DNA of 64,000 nucleotides from Mycobacterium sp. DL592 (GTDB taxonomy: Bacteria; Actinomycetota; Actinomycetes; Mycobacteriales; Mycobacteriaceae): assembly GCF_011694515.1 (NCBI RefSeq), contig NZ_CP050192.1, positions 4,844,527-4,908,526 on the forward strand. The letters run 5' to 3'. Under the pieces are notes generated by a model, which saw nothing but the letters and a program-made list of their open reading frames with translations, had not been told where the DNA came from and searched no databases. The translations under genes and the position numbers were made by a program. Positions 16,199-26,470 of the stretch are shown piece after piece; position 1 is the first letter of the stretch, and every line of letters begins with the position of its first letter.

Positions 16199-19129
16199 GT
16201 GTTCGCCTGGTGGGGTCGAACTGTGTATCGCTACCGATACATCGTGATCGCAGTCATGGTCGCGCTGTGCCTCGGCGGCGGCATCTACGGTGCCAGCCTC
16301 GGCAAGCACGTCACACAGAGTGGTTTCTACGACGAGGGCAGTCAGTCGGTCAAGGCGTCGCTGATCGCCGACGCCGCCTACGGCCGGGACACCTCCGGCC
16401 ACATCATCGCGATCTACACCGCACCGGACGGCAAGACCGTCGACGACCCGGCGTTCAAGAAGAAGATCCTGGACAACCTCGCCCAGGTCGAGAAGGACCA
16501 TCCCGACGAGATCCTGCGGTCGATCGGCTACTTCAAGAGCCCCGAGCTGCTGTCCAACATGGCCGACGCGGACAAGAAGCACGCGTTCATGTCGATCCAG
16601 CTCAAGGGCAATGACGACGACACCATCCTGAACAACTTCAAGAAGGTCGACAAGGACTTCTTCATCGACGGTGTCAACGTCAAGCTGGCCGGCCTGCAAC
16701 CACTGGCCGCTGAGCTGACCGGAACCATCGGCGAGGACCAGCAGCGCGCCGAGGTGGCCGCCATCCCGCTGGTCGCGGTGCTGCTCTTCTTCGTCTTCGG
16801 CGGCGTGATCGCCGCCAGCCTTCCCGCGATCATCGGCGGTCTGTCCATCCTGGGCGCCCTGGGCATCGTGCGGTTGACCGCCCTGGTCACCCCCGTGCAC
16901 TTCTTCGCCCAGCCCGTCGTCACGCTGATCGGCCTGGGTATCGCGATCGACTACGGGTTGTTCATCGTCAGCCGATTCCGGGAGGAACTCGCCGAAGGCT
17001 ACGACACCGAGACGGCGATCCGGCGCACGATGATGACGTCGGGCCGCACGGTGGTGTTCTCCGCGGTGATCATCGTGGCGTCGTCGCTGCCGCTGTTGCT
17101 GTTCCCGCAGGGCTTCCTCAAGTCCATCACCTACGCGATCATCGCCTCGGTGATGCTGGCGGCGATCCTGTCGATCACCGTCCTGGCTGCCATTCTGGCC
17201 ATCCTCGGTCCCAACGTCGACGCCCTCGGTGTGCGCACTCTGCTGCGGGTGCCGTTCCTGCGCAACTGGACCTTCTCGCGCCGGATCATCGACTGGTTCG
17301 CGGAGAAGACGCAGAAGACCAAGACGCGCGAAGAGGTCGAGAACGGCTTCTGGGGCAAGCTCGTCAACCGGGTGATGAAGCGGCCGATTCTGTTCGCCGC
17401 CCCGATCGTCATCTTCATGATCGTGCTGATCATCCCGCTGGGGAAGCTGGCTCTCGGCGGCATCAGCGAGAAGTACCTGCCGCCGGACAACTCGGTGCGC
17501 CAGGCCCAGGAGGAGTTCGACAAGATCTTCCCCGGCTTCCGCACCGAGCCGATCACGCTGGTGATGAAGGGCAACAACGGTCAGCCCGTCACCGATCAGC
17601 AGGTCGCCGAGGTTCGCAACAAAGCCATGTCGGTCAGTGGTTTCACCGACCCGGACAACAATCCCGACGCCATGTGGAAGGAACGCTCCTACCTCGACGG
17701 CGCCTCCAAGGACCCGTCCGTGCGGGTGATCCAGAACGGCCTGGTCAATCGAACTGACGCGGGTAAGAAGATCATCGAGTTGCGGTCGATCGCCCCACCG
17801 AAGGGCGTATCGGTGTACGTCGGCGGCACGCCCGCGCTGGAGCAGGACAGTATCCACAGCCTGTTCGACAAACTTCCGCTGATGGTCGTGCTGCTCATCA
17901 CCACGACGACGATCCTGATGTTCCTGGCCTTCGGGTCGCTGGTGCTGCCCATCAAGGCGGCGCTCATGAGCGCGCTGACCCTTGGTTCCACGATGGGCGT
18001 GCTGACCTGGATGTTCGTCGACGGGCACGGGGCCGGCCTGATGAACTACACGCCACAACCGTTGTTCGCGCCGATGATCGGTCTGATCATCGCGGTGATC
18101 TACGGGCTGTCCACCGACTACGAAGTGTTCCTGGTGTCCCGCATGGTGGAGGCCCGAGAACGCGGGATGTCCACCACCGAGGCCATCCGGATCGGCACCG
18201 CAACCACCGGCCGGCTCATCACGGCCGCGGCCTTGGTGCTGGCCGTGGTGGCGGGCGCGTTCGTGTTCTCCGACCTGGTGATGATGAAGTATCTGGCCTT
18301 CGGTCTGCTGATCGCGTTGCTGCTCGACGCGACGATCGTCCGCATGTTCCTGGTGCCGGCCATCATGAAGCTGCTCGGCGACGACTGCTGGTGGGCGCCG
18401 CGCTGGATGAAGCGACTGCAGGTCAAGATCGGTCTCGGCGAGACGCACCTGCCCGACGAGCGCAAGCGTCCGGTCGTCCGCGAGCCCGCCGAGGCACTGG
18501 TCGGGGCCGGTGCGACCGCCGCACCCGAACCGCGCACCCGCCCGGCCCCCGATCCCACGCACCCGGGAGGCCGAGCGGCCCCCCGCGCGGTGGGCCGCGG
18601 CGAGTACCCGCCTGCTCCCGCGCCGCACGACGCACCGTCGGCGGCGGGTACCGCCCGCCTGGCCGACCCGCAGGGCGTGCCGGCCAACGACGCACCGACC
18701 ACCCGGTTCACAGTGGCCAAGAACGCGGTGCGCAACGCGGTGAACAATGCCGCGGCGGCCGCCCGATCGAGCCGTCCCGACCAGCCCCCCGCCCCGGATC
18801 GCGAGATCGAGTCGTGGCTCGGCGAGCTGCGCGGCAAGACCCCGCCCGCATCGCCGCCGCAGCCGTCGGCCGAACCGACCCATGCGATGGCCGCCCCGGA
18901 GGATGCGACCACGGCCATTCCGAAGCCGCCTGCCGCCACCGACGACGTCCCGCCTGCGCTCTCAGCGGAGGAAACCCGTGCGATCCCGATCAGCCGCCCC
19001 GAGTCGGGCGACTCCGAGGTGGCCACCGAGAAACTCAACGCCCGCGGCCAGAAAGAGGGCGAAGACCGTCCGCGCCGCGGTGGCGGAGTCAGCGCGGCCG
19101 ACCTGCTGCGCCGGGAGGGCAGGCTCTAG
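16199..19129 (+). CDS. mmpL3: MmpL3, trehalose monomycolate transporter (RND family)
   Basis: 976 residues from GTG 16199, with AGGAG 8 bases upstream. Two 6-helix halves each begin with one helix and a periplasmic domain. The proton-relay Asp-Tyr pairs are D251-Y252 (GLGIAIDYGLFIVSRF) and D640-Y641 (GLSTDYEVFLVSR). The last 220 residues form a disordered Pro/Ala-rich cytoplasmic tail with charged repeats. MmpL3 moves trehalose monomycolate across the inner membrane using proton-motive force and is essential in mycobacteria; it has also been implicated with MmpL11 and Rv0203 in haem uptake, and both of those genes lie about 10-15 kb away here. It ends in a short convergent gap with the AI-2E permease gene. 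Confidence 0.96.
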   Translation: MFAWWGRTVYRYRYIVIAVMVALCLGGGIYGASLGKHVTQSGFYDEGSQSVKASLIADAAYGRDTSGHIIAIYTAPDGKTVDDPAFKKKILDNLAQVEKDHPDEILRSIGYFKSPELLSNMADADKKHAFMSIQLKGNDDDTILNNFKKVDKDFFIDGVNVKLAGLQPLAAELTGTIGEDQQRAEVAAIPLVAVLLFFVFGGVIAASLPAIIGGLSILGALGIVRLTALVTPVHFFAQPVVTLIGLGIAIDYGLFIVSRFREELAEGYDTETAIRRTMMTSGRTVVFSAVIIVASSLPLLLFPQGFLKSITYAIIASVMLAAILSITVLAAILAILGPNVDALGVRTLLRVPFLRNWTFSRRIIDWFAEKTQKTKTREEVENGFWGKLVNRVMKRPILFAAPIVIFMIVLIIPLGKLALGGISEKYLPPDNSVRQAQEEFDKIFPGFRTEPITLVMKGNNGQPVTDQQVAEVRNKAMSVSGFTDPDNNPDAMWKERSYLDGASKDPSVRVIQNGLVNRTDAGKKIIELRSIAPPKGVSVYVGGTPALEQDSIHSLFDKLPLMVVLLITTTTILMFLAFGSLVLPIKAALMSALTLGSTMGVLTWMFVDGHGAGLMNYTPQPLFAPMIGLIIAVIYGLSTDYEVFLVSRMVEARERGMSTTEAIRIGTATTGRLITAAALVLAVVAGAFVFSDLVMMKYLAFGLLIALLLDATIVRMFLVPAIMKLLGDDCWWAPRWMKRLQVKIGLGETHLPDERKRPVVREPAEALVGAGATAAPEPRTRPAPDPTHPGGRAAPRAVGRGEYPPAPAPHDAPSAAGTARLADPQGVPANDAPTTRFTVAKNAVRNAVNNAAAAARSSRPDQPPAPDREIESWLGELRGKTPPASPPQPSAEPTHAMAAPEDATTAIPKPPAATDDVPPALSAEETRAIPISRPESGDSEVATEKLNARGQKEGEDRPRRGGGVSAADLLRREGRL

Positions 19130-19170
19130 CCGAAGCCCAGGTATCGGCAGGAAAGTTTAACCGGGACAGG

Positions 19171-20322
19171 CTATTTCGCTGATTTCGGCGGAACCGTGTC
19201 AGGTTCGGAGTCGATCACGACGCCGCCGTCGTCGGCCTCGAGCTCGGCAGCCTCCTGGTCGGGGTTGTCGGCGACCAGCACCCGGATGGCGCTGTTGAGG
19301 AATGCCACCAGCGGCACGGCCAGCAGTGCGCCGACGATTCCGGCGAGCACACCGCCGGCAGCGATCGCGAGCACGATCGCCAGCGGATGGATCGCGACCG
19401 CTCGGCCCATCACGAACGGCTGCAGGATGTGGGCCTCCAACTGCTGGACCGCAACGATCAACCCCAGCGTGATGAGGGCGTAGACGAAGCCCTTGGCCAG
19501 CAGGGCGACGATGACGGCCAGCAGTCCGCTGATCACCGCACCGACCAGCGGAATAAAGGCACCCAGGAACACCAGCGACGCCAGTGGCAGGGCCAACGGG
19601 ACGCCCATGATGGCCAGGCCCGTGCCGATGCCGACGGCGTCGACCAGTGCCACCAGGAAGGTGGCCCGGACGTAGCCGATCAGCGAGCCGAATCCGGCCC
19701 GGCCGGCCGCGCGCACCCGCTCCCGGGTGCCTGACGGGACGATCCTGGTCACGAACGAGTAGATGTTGCGTCCGCCGTGCAACAGGAAGATCAGGGTGAA
19801 CAGAACCAGGAACGCGCCGGTGATGATCTCGGTCAGCGTGGCCGCCGTCGACAGCGCCCCGGTGGTGAGCTTCTCCTGGTTGTCGCGTAATGCCTTGATC
19901 GCGGTATTGCCCGCGTTGTCGATCTGCTCACGGCTCAGGTGCGCCGGGCCCTCGATGAGCCAGTCACGGAGGCTGTCGATGCTTCGGGTGACCTCCTCGA
20001 CCAGGCTCGGCAAGCCCGAAACGAATTGGCTGACAACGAAAGTCAGTATCCCGCCGAACACCCCGAAGCCGCCCAGGAGCACCAGCGCCACCGCGCCACC
20101 GCGCGGTGCGCCGCGCCGGTCGAGCCAGTCGACGGCCGGCAGCATCAGTGCGGCCACCATGGTGGCCAGCGCCACCGGCACGATGATGACCTGGAGCTTG
20201 GCGACCAGCCACAGCAGTACTGCGATGACCCCGGCAATGACCAGCAGGCGCCATGACCACGCGGCGGCCTTGCGGATCAGCGGATCTACCGAATCGCTGT
20301 CCGAATCACGAGTGGCCGGCAT
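19171..20322 (-). CDS. AI-2E family (PerM-type) membrane protein (Rv0205-like)
   Basis: 383 residues with about eight predicted helices. The pattern is that of the AI-2E/UPF0118 family: an N-terminal pair of helices ([26 protein letters not shown]), a soluble middle segment ([16 protein letters not shown]) and a C-terminal block with [21 protein letters not shown] and [20 protein letters not shown]. Family members are thought to export small molecules or ions; the substrate here is unknown. The C-terminus is acidic. Convergent with mmpL3 and divergent from the PGRS gene. Confidence 0.88.
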   Translation of the reverse strand: MPATRDSDSDSVDPLIRKAAAWSWRLLVIAGVIAVLLWLVAKLQVIIVPVALATMVAALMLPAVDWLDRRGAPRGGAVALVLLGGFGVFGGILTFVVSQFVSGLPSLVEEVTRSIDSLRDWLIEGPAHLSREQIDNAGNTAIKALRDNQEKLTTGALSTAATLTEIITGAFLVLFTLIFLLHGGRNIYSFVTRIVPSGTRERVRAAGRAGFGSLIGYVRATFLVALVDAVGIGTGLAIMGVPLALPLASLVFLGAFIPLVGAVISGLLAVIVALLAKGFVYALITLGLIVAVQQLEAHILQPFVMGRAVAIHPLAIVLAIAAGGVLAGIVGALLAVPLVAFLNSAIRVLVADNPDQEAAELEADDGGVVIDSEPDTVPPKSAK

Positions 20323-20628
20323 GAGGCAAGCCTAGTAGCAGGCGACATCGTTGCCCGCGAGAACACTCATCGGCTCGCAAACCCGCAGGCCGACGCGGCG
20401 GCCCCAGCCGCCCAAAGACGGCGCCGCAGGAAACTCCGGCAAAACAGATCAAGACCGTAATAGACCGCGGCGAAAATTAGACCTATAGTCCGTTTCGTCG
20501 GCCGTCGATCGTCGTGAAGACCGACCTTCGTGAAACTTCTGATCCCTGGTGGGGGTATGGGTTCAATGGGTACTGCTGCGTCACAAGCTACCGCTCAGCA
20601 CGGGCGCGACGGCTCCGCGAAGGGTGGC
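20323..20628. other. Intergenic leader between Rv0205-like and PGRS genes
   Basis: About 300 bp. It contains a short AT-rich stretch (AAAATTAGACCTATAGT, ending near 20490) that could hold a -10 box (TATAGT) for the PGRS gene, and two further in-frame starts for that gene (GTG 20530 and ATG 20557, the latter after GGTGGGGGT). Nothing else recognisable. Confidence 0.4.
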
Positions 20629-23600
20629 ATGCGCCTGAGCCGTGTCGAGTACGGCCTTGCAGCACTTCATCATTCGCACGCTGCAACCTGGATCGGGGCA
20701 TCGGCCATCGCGCTGGGCGTGGGAGCGGCAATCGCGTCGATGCCCGTGGCGTCGGCTGACGACGGCGGCGCGACCGGATCGACGGGACCGTCGGCGTCGA
20801 GTAGTTCCACCGCCGGTGGATCACCGAAATCGACCGGACACTCCGCGTCGTCGCGAGCCGCGAAGAAGCCGCAGCCGGCACAGGGTGACTCCGCATCGGC
20901 GGCGAGCACGGCAGCCACATCCACCAGGAAACCCGCAGCCGCAACTCGGATCACCACTACGGCGAGCAGCGCCGAAACGGTGGACACTCCCAGAGCAGCC
21001 TCGGTGATGTCCACCCCGGGGGCCGCAGCAGTCTTCACTCCCCCGACAGCCGAGAGCATCCTGCGGATCTTCGTTGGCGACGGCACTCCCACCAACCCCA
21101 ATGGCGGGATTCTCGCCGGAAACGGCTATTCCTGGAACGCGGACACCTGCTCGGCAGGTACTGCCTGCAATGGCGGCAACAGCGGAGTCTTCGGTAACGG
21201 CGGCAACGGATTCAACGGCGGCAACGGCGGCAGCGCCGGCTGGTTCGGTGACGGCGGAGCCGGTGGTGACGGTGTGGCAACCGTCAACGGCGGTGCCGGC
21301 GGCAATGGCGGCCGCGGCGGCCTGATCGCCGGTAACGGCGGCGCGGGCGGCGCGGGCGCGCAGGTCACGGCCGGATCGACCGGAGGCCGCGGCGGCTCGG
21401 CTGGTCTGGCCGGCAACGGCGGTGTCGGCGGCAACGGCGGCAGGTCGACCGGGGCCTACCACGGCGGAAATGGTGGCCGCGGCGGCAACGGCGGCCTGTT
21501 CCTGGGCGATGGCGCCGATGGCGGCGCCGGTGGTGCCGCCATCCAGAACGGACAGACCGGCGGCGCCGGCGGAAACGGCGGGGACACCGGCCTGTTGACG
21601 ATCTGGAGCACCAAGGCCGACGGTGGCGCGGCCGCCGGAAATGGCGGGGCAGGCGGCGGCGGCAGCTTTGGCGGACGCGGCGGAGACGGCGGCAGCGGCG
21701 GCCTGTTCTCTCTGCTGGCCTTCGGCGGTGACGGCGGCGTGGGCGGCGACAGCCCGGCCAAGGGCGTCACCGCCACCGACCACGGCGGCAACGGCGGCAC
21801 CGGCGGGCGCGGCGGTCTGTGGGCAGGCAACGGCGGCAACGGCGGCAACGGCGGCATCGGTGGTGGCGACGGCGGAGACGGCGGCAGCGTGGGTCTGCTG
21901 TCGGTCTTCGGCGCCGGTGGCGACGGCGGTGCCGGCGGGTTGGGACAGGACGGCTACGTCGGAATCAACGGCGCCGATCCCGGCAAGGTCCCCGGCAACT
22001 CCATCAACGGCACTGCAGGTTCGCCCGGCGGCGCTGGCGGCTCGGGCGGTCGCGGCGGTAACGGCAGCTGGATCGTCGGAGCCGGCGGTAATGGTGGCAA
22101 CGGTGGCGCCGGCGGGGACGGCGGCCAGGGCGGGACCGGCTACTCCCCATGGACGAACACCATCGACACCGGGCTGCTCGGCGGCAACGGCGGAGACGGC
22201 GGCGCCGGTGGTCCCGGCGGCGCGGCCGGAGGCGCGGCAGGCACCGGAGCGGTGTTCTTCGTCTTCGCCGCCAACGGCGAGGCCGGCAGCAGCGGCGCCG
22301 GCGGCAAGGGCGGTAAGGGCGGCGACGGCGGCAACGGCCGTACGTCGACCGATCAGACGGTCGGTGGCAGCGGCGGCAAGGCCGGCAACGGCGGCCCAGG
22401 CGCGGTCGGCGGCAGCGGGGCCGACGGCGGCAACGGGGGCGCCGGGGGCGCCGGCGGCACCGGCGCGTACGGCAGCGCTCAGGGTGGCAACGGCGGCAAC
22501 GGGGGCAATGGCGGAGGCGCCGGCGACGGTGGCGCCGGCGGCCAGGGCGGTGTCGGCGGATCGGCCGGCGGCGGCGGGACCGGCGGCAACAGCACCGCCA
22601 CCGCGGGCAACGGTGGCACCGGCGGTAACGGCGGCGCCGGCGGTGACGGCGGGACAGGCGGTCAGGGCGGCGCGGCCGGTGAGGGCGCCGACGGCGGCAC
22701 GCCCAACGGGTCCAGTGGTACGAACGGCGGACGCGGCGCCAACGGAACTCCCACCGCGGGTGCGGTCGCGGCGGTGGGATCCGCGGCGGCCGCACTCCCG
22801 ACATCGGTGTCGGCGTGGGCACATGCCATCACCGCGGGGCCCGAGGCGTTCCTGTCCGAGATCGGCCGTCAGATCGGCTATCTCTTCTTCAACCGCGCGC
22901 CCAGCCTGACCTTCGACGTCGGCGGCCAGGGCACCGGGCCGAACAAGCAGATCGTGGTCACCGCAAATGGTGCCAGCAACAACGGCTACGGGGTGACCTA
23001 CACGATCACCCAGCAGCCGAAGTACGGCACCGTCGTCGCCGGTGAGCAGCCGGGCACGTTCATCTACACGGCGAACGACGCGCTGATCAACCCTGGTATC
23101 ACCGACTCGTTCACGGTGAGCGTCGACAACGGGACCCAGGCGAAGCTGCCTGGGATTGCCGGAATGATTCAGGGACTGCTGCACTCGCTGGCGATCATGG
23201 TCGGTGCGGCGAAGCCCGACACCATCGCGGAGCCGGTGAACGTCACGGTGGCCGGCACCGGGGTGTACGGCAACGCCCAGCAGGCCAAGCAGTTCTGGGT
23301 CAGCCAGAGCTACTCCAACTGCCAGATGCAGGCTGCGGCATCCGCGGTCATGCAGGCCCTCGGACTGACACCCCCGGCCGATATCGAAGAGCAGTGGGTC
23401 ACCTGGGCCAAGACCACCGACAGCGTGGCCCGGCCCGGCGACAAGATGTACCTGGACGCCAACACCGATATCGGTGTCGCGACAGTGGACGCCATCGCGC
23501 TGATGGAGCAGCACTACAACGTGACGGCCACCCGCACGCTGTATGACCCCACTCAGGCCGGCGGCCAGGTGGCGCTGCGCGATCTGCAGGCCGCACTGGC

Positions 23601-23916
23601 CGAGGGCAAAGCAGCGATGGTCGCCTATCCGGTCGCGATCGTCTGGACCGGGGCGGGCATCGGCTACATCCCGGACAAGGACACCAGCTACACCCAAGCC
23701 GATCACGCCGCGGTGGTGACCCAGGTCGATCTCGCGAACGGCCTGGTATATGTCAACGACAGCTCCATGACCGACAACCCGCCGGCGGGCACCGCCCAGA
23801 TCCCGAATGTCGGCCAGGGCAAGGCCATCCCGATCGGCGTGTTCCTGGCCGGTTGGCAGGTCGCCGACTACGACCTGACGATCGTGGCGGCCAACGCACC
23901 CACGACCACCACGTAG
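20629..23916 (+). CDS. Secreted PGRS-repeat protein with Ig-like and C39-like cysteine protease domains
   Basis: 1,095 residues from ATG 20629; GTG 20530 or ATG 20557 would lengthen the N-terminus. There is no PE domain. Instead a signal-like helix (IGASAIALGVGAAIASM) ends at VASA, followed by a Ser/Ala/Thr-rich linker and about 530 residues of GGxGG-type PGRS repeats. After this come a cadherin/Ig-like domain (FDVGGQGTGPNKQIVVTA to DSFTVSVDNG) and a C-terminal papain/C39-like domain with a plausible triad: C898 in YSNCQMQAA, H1026 in DHAAVV and N1043/D1044 in YVNDS. It is probably a cell-surface or secreted peptidase. Domain calls are by eye; activity is inference. Confidence 0.82.
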   Translation: MRLSRVEYGLAALHHSHAATWIGASAIALGVGAAIASMPVASADDGGATGSTGPSASSSSTAGGSPKSTGHSASSRAAKKPQPAQGDSASAASTAATSTRKPAAATRITTTASSAETVDTPRAASVMSTPGAAAVFTPPTAESILRIFVGDGTPTNPNGGILAGNGYSWNADTCSAGTACNGGNSGVFGNGGNGFNGGNGGSAGWFGDGGAGGDGVATVNGGAGGNGGRGGLIAGNGGAGGAGAQVTAGSTGGRGGSAGLAGNGGVGGNGGRSTGAYHGGNGGRGGNGGLFLGDGADGGAGGAAIQNGQTGGAGGNGGDTGLLTIWSTKADGGAAAGNGGAGGGGSFGGRGGDGGSGGLFSLLAFGGDGGVGGDSPAKGVTATDHGGNGGTGGRGGLWAGNGGNGGNGGIGGGDGGDGGSVGLLSVFGAGGDGGAGGLGQDGYVGINGADPGKVPGNSINGTAGSPGGAGGSGGRGGNGSWIVGAGGNGGNGGAGGDGGQGGTGYSPWTNTIDTGLLGGNGGDGGAGGPGGAAGGAAGTGAVFFVFAANGEAGSSGAGGKGGKGGDGGNGRTSTDQTVGGSGGKAGNGGPGAVGGSGADGGNGGAGGAGGTGAYGSAQGGNGGNGGNGGGAGDGGAGGQGGVGGSAGGGGTGGNSTATAGNGGTGGNGGAGGDGGTGGQGGAAGEGADGGTPNGSSGTNGGRGANGTPTAGAVAAVGSAAAALPTSVSAWAHAITAGPEAFLSEIGRQIGYLFFNRAPSLTFDVGGQGTGPNKQIVVTANGASNNGYGVTYTITQQPKYGTVVAGEQPGTFIYTANDALINPGITDSFTVSVDNGTQAKLPGIAGMIQGLLHSLAIMVGAAKPDTIAEPVNVTVAGTGVYGNAQQAKQFWVSQSYSNCQMQAAASAVMQALGLTPPADIEEQWVTWAKTTDSVARPGDKMYLDANTDIGVATVDAIALMEQHYNVTATRTLYDPTQAGGQVALRDLQAALAEGKAAMVAYPVAIVWTGAGIGYIPDKDTSYTQADHAAVVTQVDLANGLVYVNDSSMTDNPPAGTAQIPNVGQGKAIPIGVFLAGWQVADYDLTIVAANAPTTTT
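21175..22745 (+). repeat. PGRS glycine-rich repeat tract
   Basis: Irregular GGCGGCAACGGCGGC-type repeats encode GGNGG/GGAGG motifs throughout the middle of the secreted protein. They also create long spurious open frames on both strands. Such tracts expand and contract easily and are prone to assembly error, so the exact length should be treated with caution. Confidence 0.9.
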
Positions 23917-24003
23917 GTGGCCGCGGGCGATCTGGCCCGATGATCGACCGACATCCCGCGACGGACACCGTCGAGAGCACCCTTCGCCGTTACCCTGAAC
24001 CAC

Positions 24004-25179
24004 GTGTCCTACGACGCGCCGGTCGACGCCGCCCGCGAGGAACACGAACCGCCGGCACGCGGGAAGTACTGGTGGGTCCGCTGGGCGGTGATCGGCGTTG
24101 CGCTGATCGTCTTGGCCGTCGAGGCGTCCCTGGTGTGGGACCAATTGTCCAAGGCGTGGATGAGCCTACTGACCGCCAACTGGTGGTGGGTGCTGGCCGC
24201 GGTCGCGGCCGCCGTGCTGTCGATGCACAGCTTCGCCCAGATTCAGCGCACCCTGCTGCGGTCGGCTGGGGTGATCGTGCACCAGTGGCGTTCGGAGGCG
24301 GCGTTCTACGCCGGCAACGCGCTGAGCACCACCATGCCGGGCGGACCGGTGCTCTCGGCGACCTTCGTCTACCGCCAGCAGCGCACCTGGGGCGCCTCGC
24401 CGGTGGTGGCGTCCTGGCAGCTGGTGATGTCAGGCGCCCTGCAGGTGGTGGGCCTGGCCCTGCTGGGCCTCGGCGGTGCATTCTTGTTGGGCGCCAAGAA
24501 CAATCCGTTCTCACTGCTGTTCACCCTCGGCGGCTTCATCGCGCTGCTGCTGCTCGCCCAGGCGGTGGCGACCCGTCCCGAACTGATCGACGGGATCGGG
24601 GCGAGGGTGCTGGGCTGGGTCAACTCGGTGCGAGGAAAGCCACCGGAGACCGGGTTGCACAAGTGGCGCGCGACGCTGAGCCAGCTGGAGTCGGTGAGCC
24701 TGAACCGCCGCGAACTCGGGGTCGCGTTCAGTTGGTCGCTGTTCAACTGGGTGGCCGACGTCGCCTGCCTGGCGTTCGCGGCCTACGCCGCCGGCGGCAA
24801 GCCGTCGCTTGCCGGGCTGACCGTGGCCTACGCCGCGGCCCGCGCGGTCGGGTCGATCCCGTTGATGCCGGGTGGCCTCCTGGTGGTGGAAGCCGTGCTG
24901 GTCCCCGGTCTGGTGTCCAGCGGGATGACGCTGCCCGACGCCATCTCGGCGATGCTGATCTATCGCCTGGTCAGCTGGATCTTCATTTCGGCGATCGGCT
25001 GGGTGGTGTTCTTCTTCATGTTCCGCACCGAGGGTGCATTGGATCCCGATGCCGTCGTCGAGGAGCTCGCCGCCGAGGACGCCGCCGATCAGCTCCGGCT
25101 CGACGACCCCGGCGACAGCGCCCTGCAGGGGCCGCTTCCACCACCCGAACCCGGCGGTGAGGACGACCGCAGACGCTGA
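24004..25179 (+). CDS. UPF0104 / LPG-synthase-type membrane protein (Rv0204c-like)
   Basis: 391 residues with about eight transmembrane helices. Typical family segments are NALSTTMPGGPVLSATFVYR, the middle WSLFNWVADVACLAFAAY and SIPLMPGGLLVVEAVLVPG, matching the flippase-like transmembrane domain of lysylphosphatidylglycerol synthase without its catalytic domain. Relatives are thought to flip lipids or glycolipids. The tail is acidic and probably cytoplasmic. GTG 24004. The 87-bp gap after the PGRS gene has no recognisable terminator. Position matches Rv0204c, between the Rv0205-like and Rv0203-like genes. Confidence 0.85.
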   Translation: MSYDAPVDAAREEHEPPARGKYWWVRWAVIGVALIVLAVEASLVWDQLSKAWMSLLTANWWWVLAAVAAAVLSMHSFAQIQRTLLRSAGVIVHQWRSEAAFYAGNALSTTMPGGPVLSATFVYRQQRTWGASPVVASWQLVMSGALQVVGLALLGLGGAFLLGAKNNPFSLLFTLGGFIALLLLAQAVATRPELIDGIGARVLGWVNSVRGKPPETGLHKWRATLSQLESVSLNRRELGVAFSWSLFNWVADVACLAFAAYAAGGKPSLAGLTVAYAAARAVGSIPLMPGGLLVVEAVLVPGLVSSGMTLPDAISAMLIYRLVSWIFISAIGWVVFFFMFRTEGALDPDAVVEELAAEDAADQLRLDDPGDSALQGPLPPPEPGGEDDRRR

Positions 25180-25213
25180 CCGGTGCCAGCGTGGACTGTG
25201 ATTGGATTCAACA

Positions 25214-26470
25214 ATGTGGCGACGGGGGCAGGGGGCGTGGGCCGCGGTGTGCGCGCTCGCGATGCTGACAGCGGTGTCGTGTACGGACACGACCACCACG
25301 ACGACGATCACCTCGCAGTCGACGGTGACGGTGCCGGCGACGAAGACCTCGACAGCCAGCCAACCGGCAGCCTTCACTCCGGTGGTCGGATCCGTGGTGG
25401 CCGAACCCGTACCGGTCCCGGCCACCGACGGCAAGACCCATCTCGCCTACGAAGTGCAGCTGAGCAACATGCTCGGCCAGGAAGTCACCCTGAATTCGGT
25501 CGACGTCGTCAGCGGTGACCGAACCCTGCTGTCGCTGACCGGCGAACAACTCAGCTACTGGACGCGGGTGGTCGGCAACGGCGGCGCGCCGACCGACCAG
25601 ATCGGACCGGGCCAGAGCGCACTCGTATGGATCGATATCGCCATCGACTTGTCGACCGGTGCCCAGACTCCCACCAAACTGACCCATCGGGTGTCGATCT
25701 CGGTGGCCACGCCGGCGCCTCCTCTGCTGCCGCCGACGCTGAGCGAGTCCGTGGCGCCGACCAAGGTGGCACAACGCAGTCCGATTGCCATCGCCCCACC
25801 GCTGGACGGGGCGAACTGGCTCGACGGGAACAGCTGTTGTGCGATGACCGCTCACCGCATGGCGGTCAACCCGCTCAACGGCGGGCTGTGGGCGGCCGAA
25901 CGATTCGCCGTCGACTACGTCCAATTGCAGCCTGATGGAAAGCTTTTCAACGGTGACCGGGAGAACCTGGCCAGCTATGCCTATTACGGTGCGGCGGTCC
26001 ACGCGGTGTCCGACGGGCCGGTGATAGCGGTGGTCGACGACCAGCCCGACCAGGTGCCCGGCAAGGATCCCACCGGACTGACGTTGCAGCAGTACGGCGG
26101 CAACTACATAGTCCAGGACCTCGGCGGCGGCAACTACGCGTTCTACGCCCACCTGAAACCGGGCAGCATCCGGGTCAAGGTCGGCGATGCGCTGACCGCC
26201 GATCAGACGATCGCCCAACTGGGTAACAGCGGCAATTCCAGTGCGCCGCATCTGCATTTCCATGTGATGAGCAGTCCGGACCCGCTGGTTTCCGACGGGC
26301 TGCCCTTCGTGTTCACCGGTTTCCGGCTGGTCAACCGGCTGGCGTCGGCGGCCGAAGTCGACCGGCTGGAAGCCGGTGAACCCGCGGTGATGCAACCGGC
26401 CTTCCAGCCGAGTGAGCACACCGATGTCAGCCCACTGGTATTGGATGTGATGACGTATGGACAGTCGTAG
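25214..26470 (+). CDS. M23-family peptidase-like lipoprotein
   Basis: 418 residues from ATG 25214. A signal peptide ends in a lipobox-like TAVSC, followed by a Thr-rich linker, a beta-rich domain (about 60-190) and a C-terminal LytM/M23 domain. That domain has the first-ligand region ERFAVDYVQL and the second motif SAPHLHFHVM. M23 enzymes usually cut peptidoglycan cross-bridges; the classical HxxxD is not clearly complete here (the segment before the Asp is RFAVD), so activity is uncertain. It lies 34 bp after the Rv0204c-like gene and overlaps the DUF3054 gene by 14 bp. Confidence 0.82.
   Translation: MWRRGQGAWAAVCALAMLTAVSCTDTTTTTTITSQSTVTVPATKTSTASQPAAFTPVVGSVVAEPVPVPATDGKTHLAYEVQLSNMLGQEVTLNSVDVVSGDRTLLSLTGEQLSYWTRVVGNGGAPTDQIGPGQSALVWIDIAIDLSTGAQTPTKLTHRVSISVATPAPPLLPPTLSESVAPTKVAQRSPIAIAPPLDGANWLDGNSCCAMTAHRMAVNPLNGGLWAAERFAVDYVQLQPDGKLFNGDRENLASYAYYGAAVHAVSDGPVIAVVDDQPDQVPGKDPTGLTLQQYGGNYIVQDLGGGNYAFYAHLKPGSIRVKVGDALTADQTIAQLGNSGNSSAPHLHFHVMSSPDPLVSDGLPFVFTGFRLVNRLASAAEVDRLEAGEPAVMQPAFQPSEHTDVSPLVLDVMTYGQS

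Noticed and set aside
21175-22745. Possible CRISPR-like array from regular repeats
   Set aside because: Repeats are coding, irregular and lack spacers; they encode the GGxGG PGRS tract.
20821-24144. 1,100-codon open frame antisense to the PGRS gene
   Set aside because: Composition (Ala/Gly/Thr/Arg) is the mirror of GGC-rich repeats; no start context or domain.
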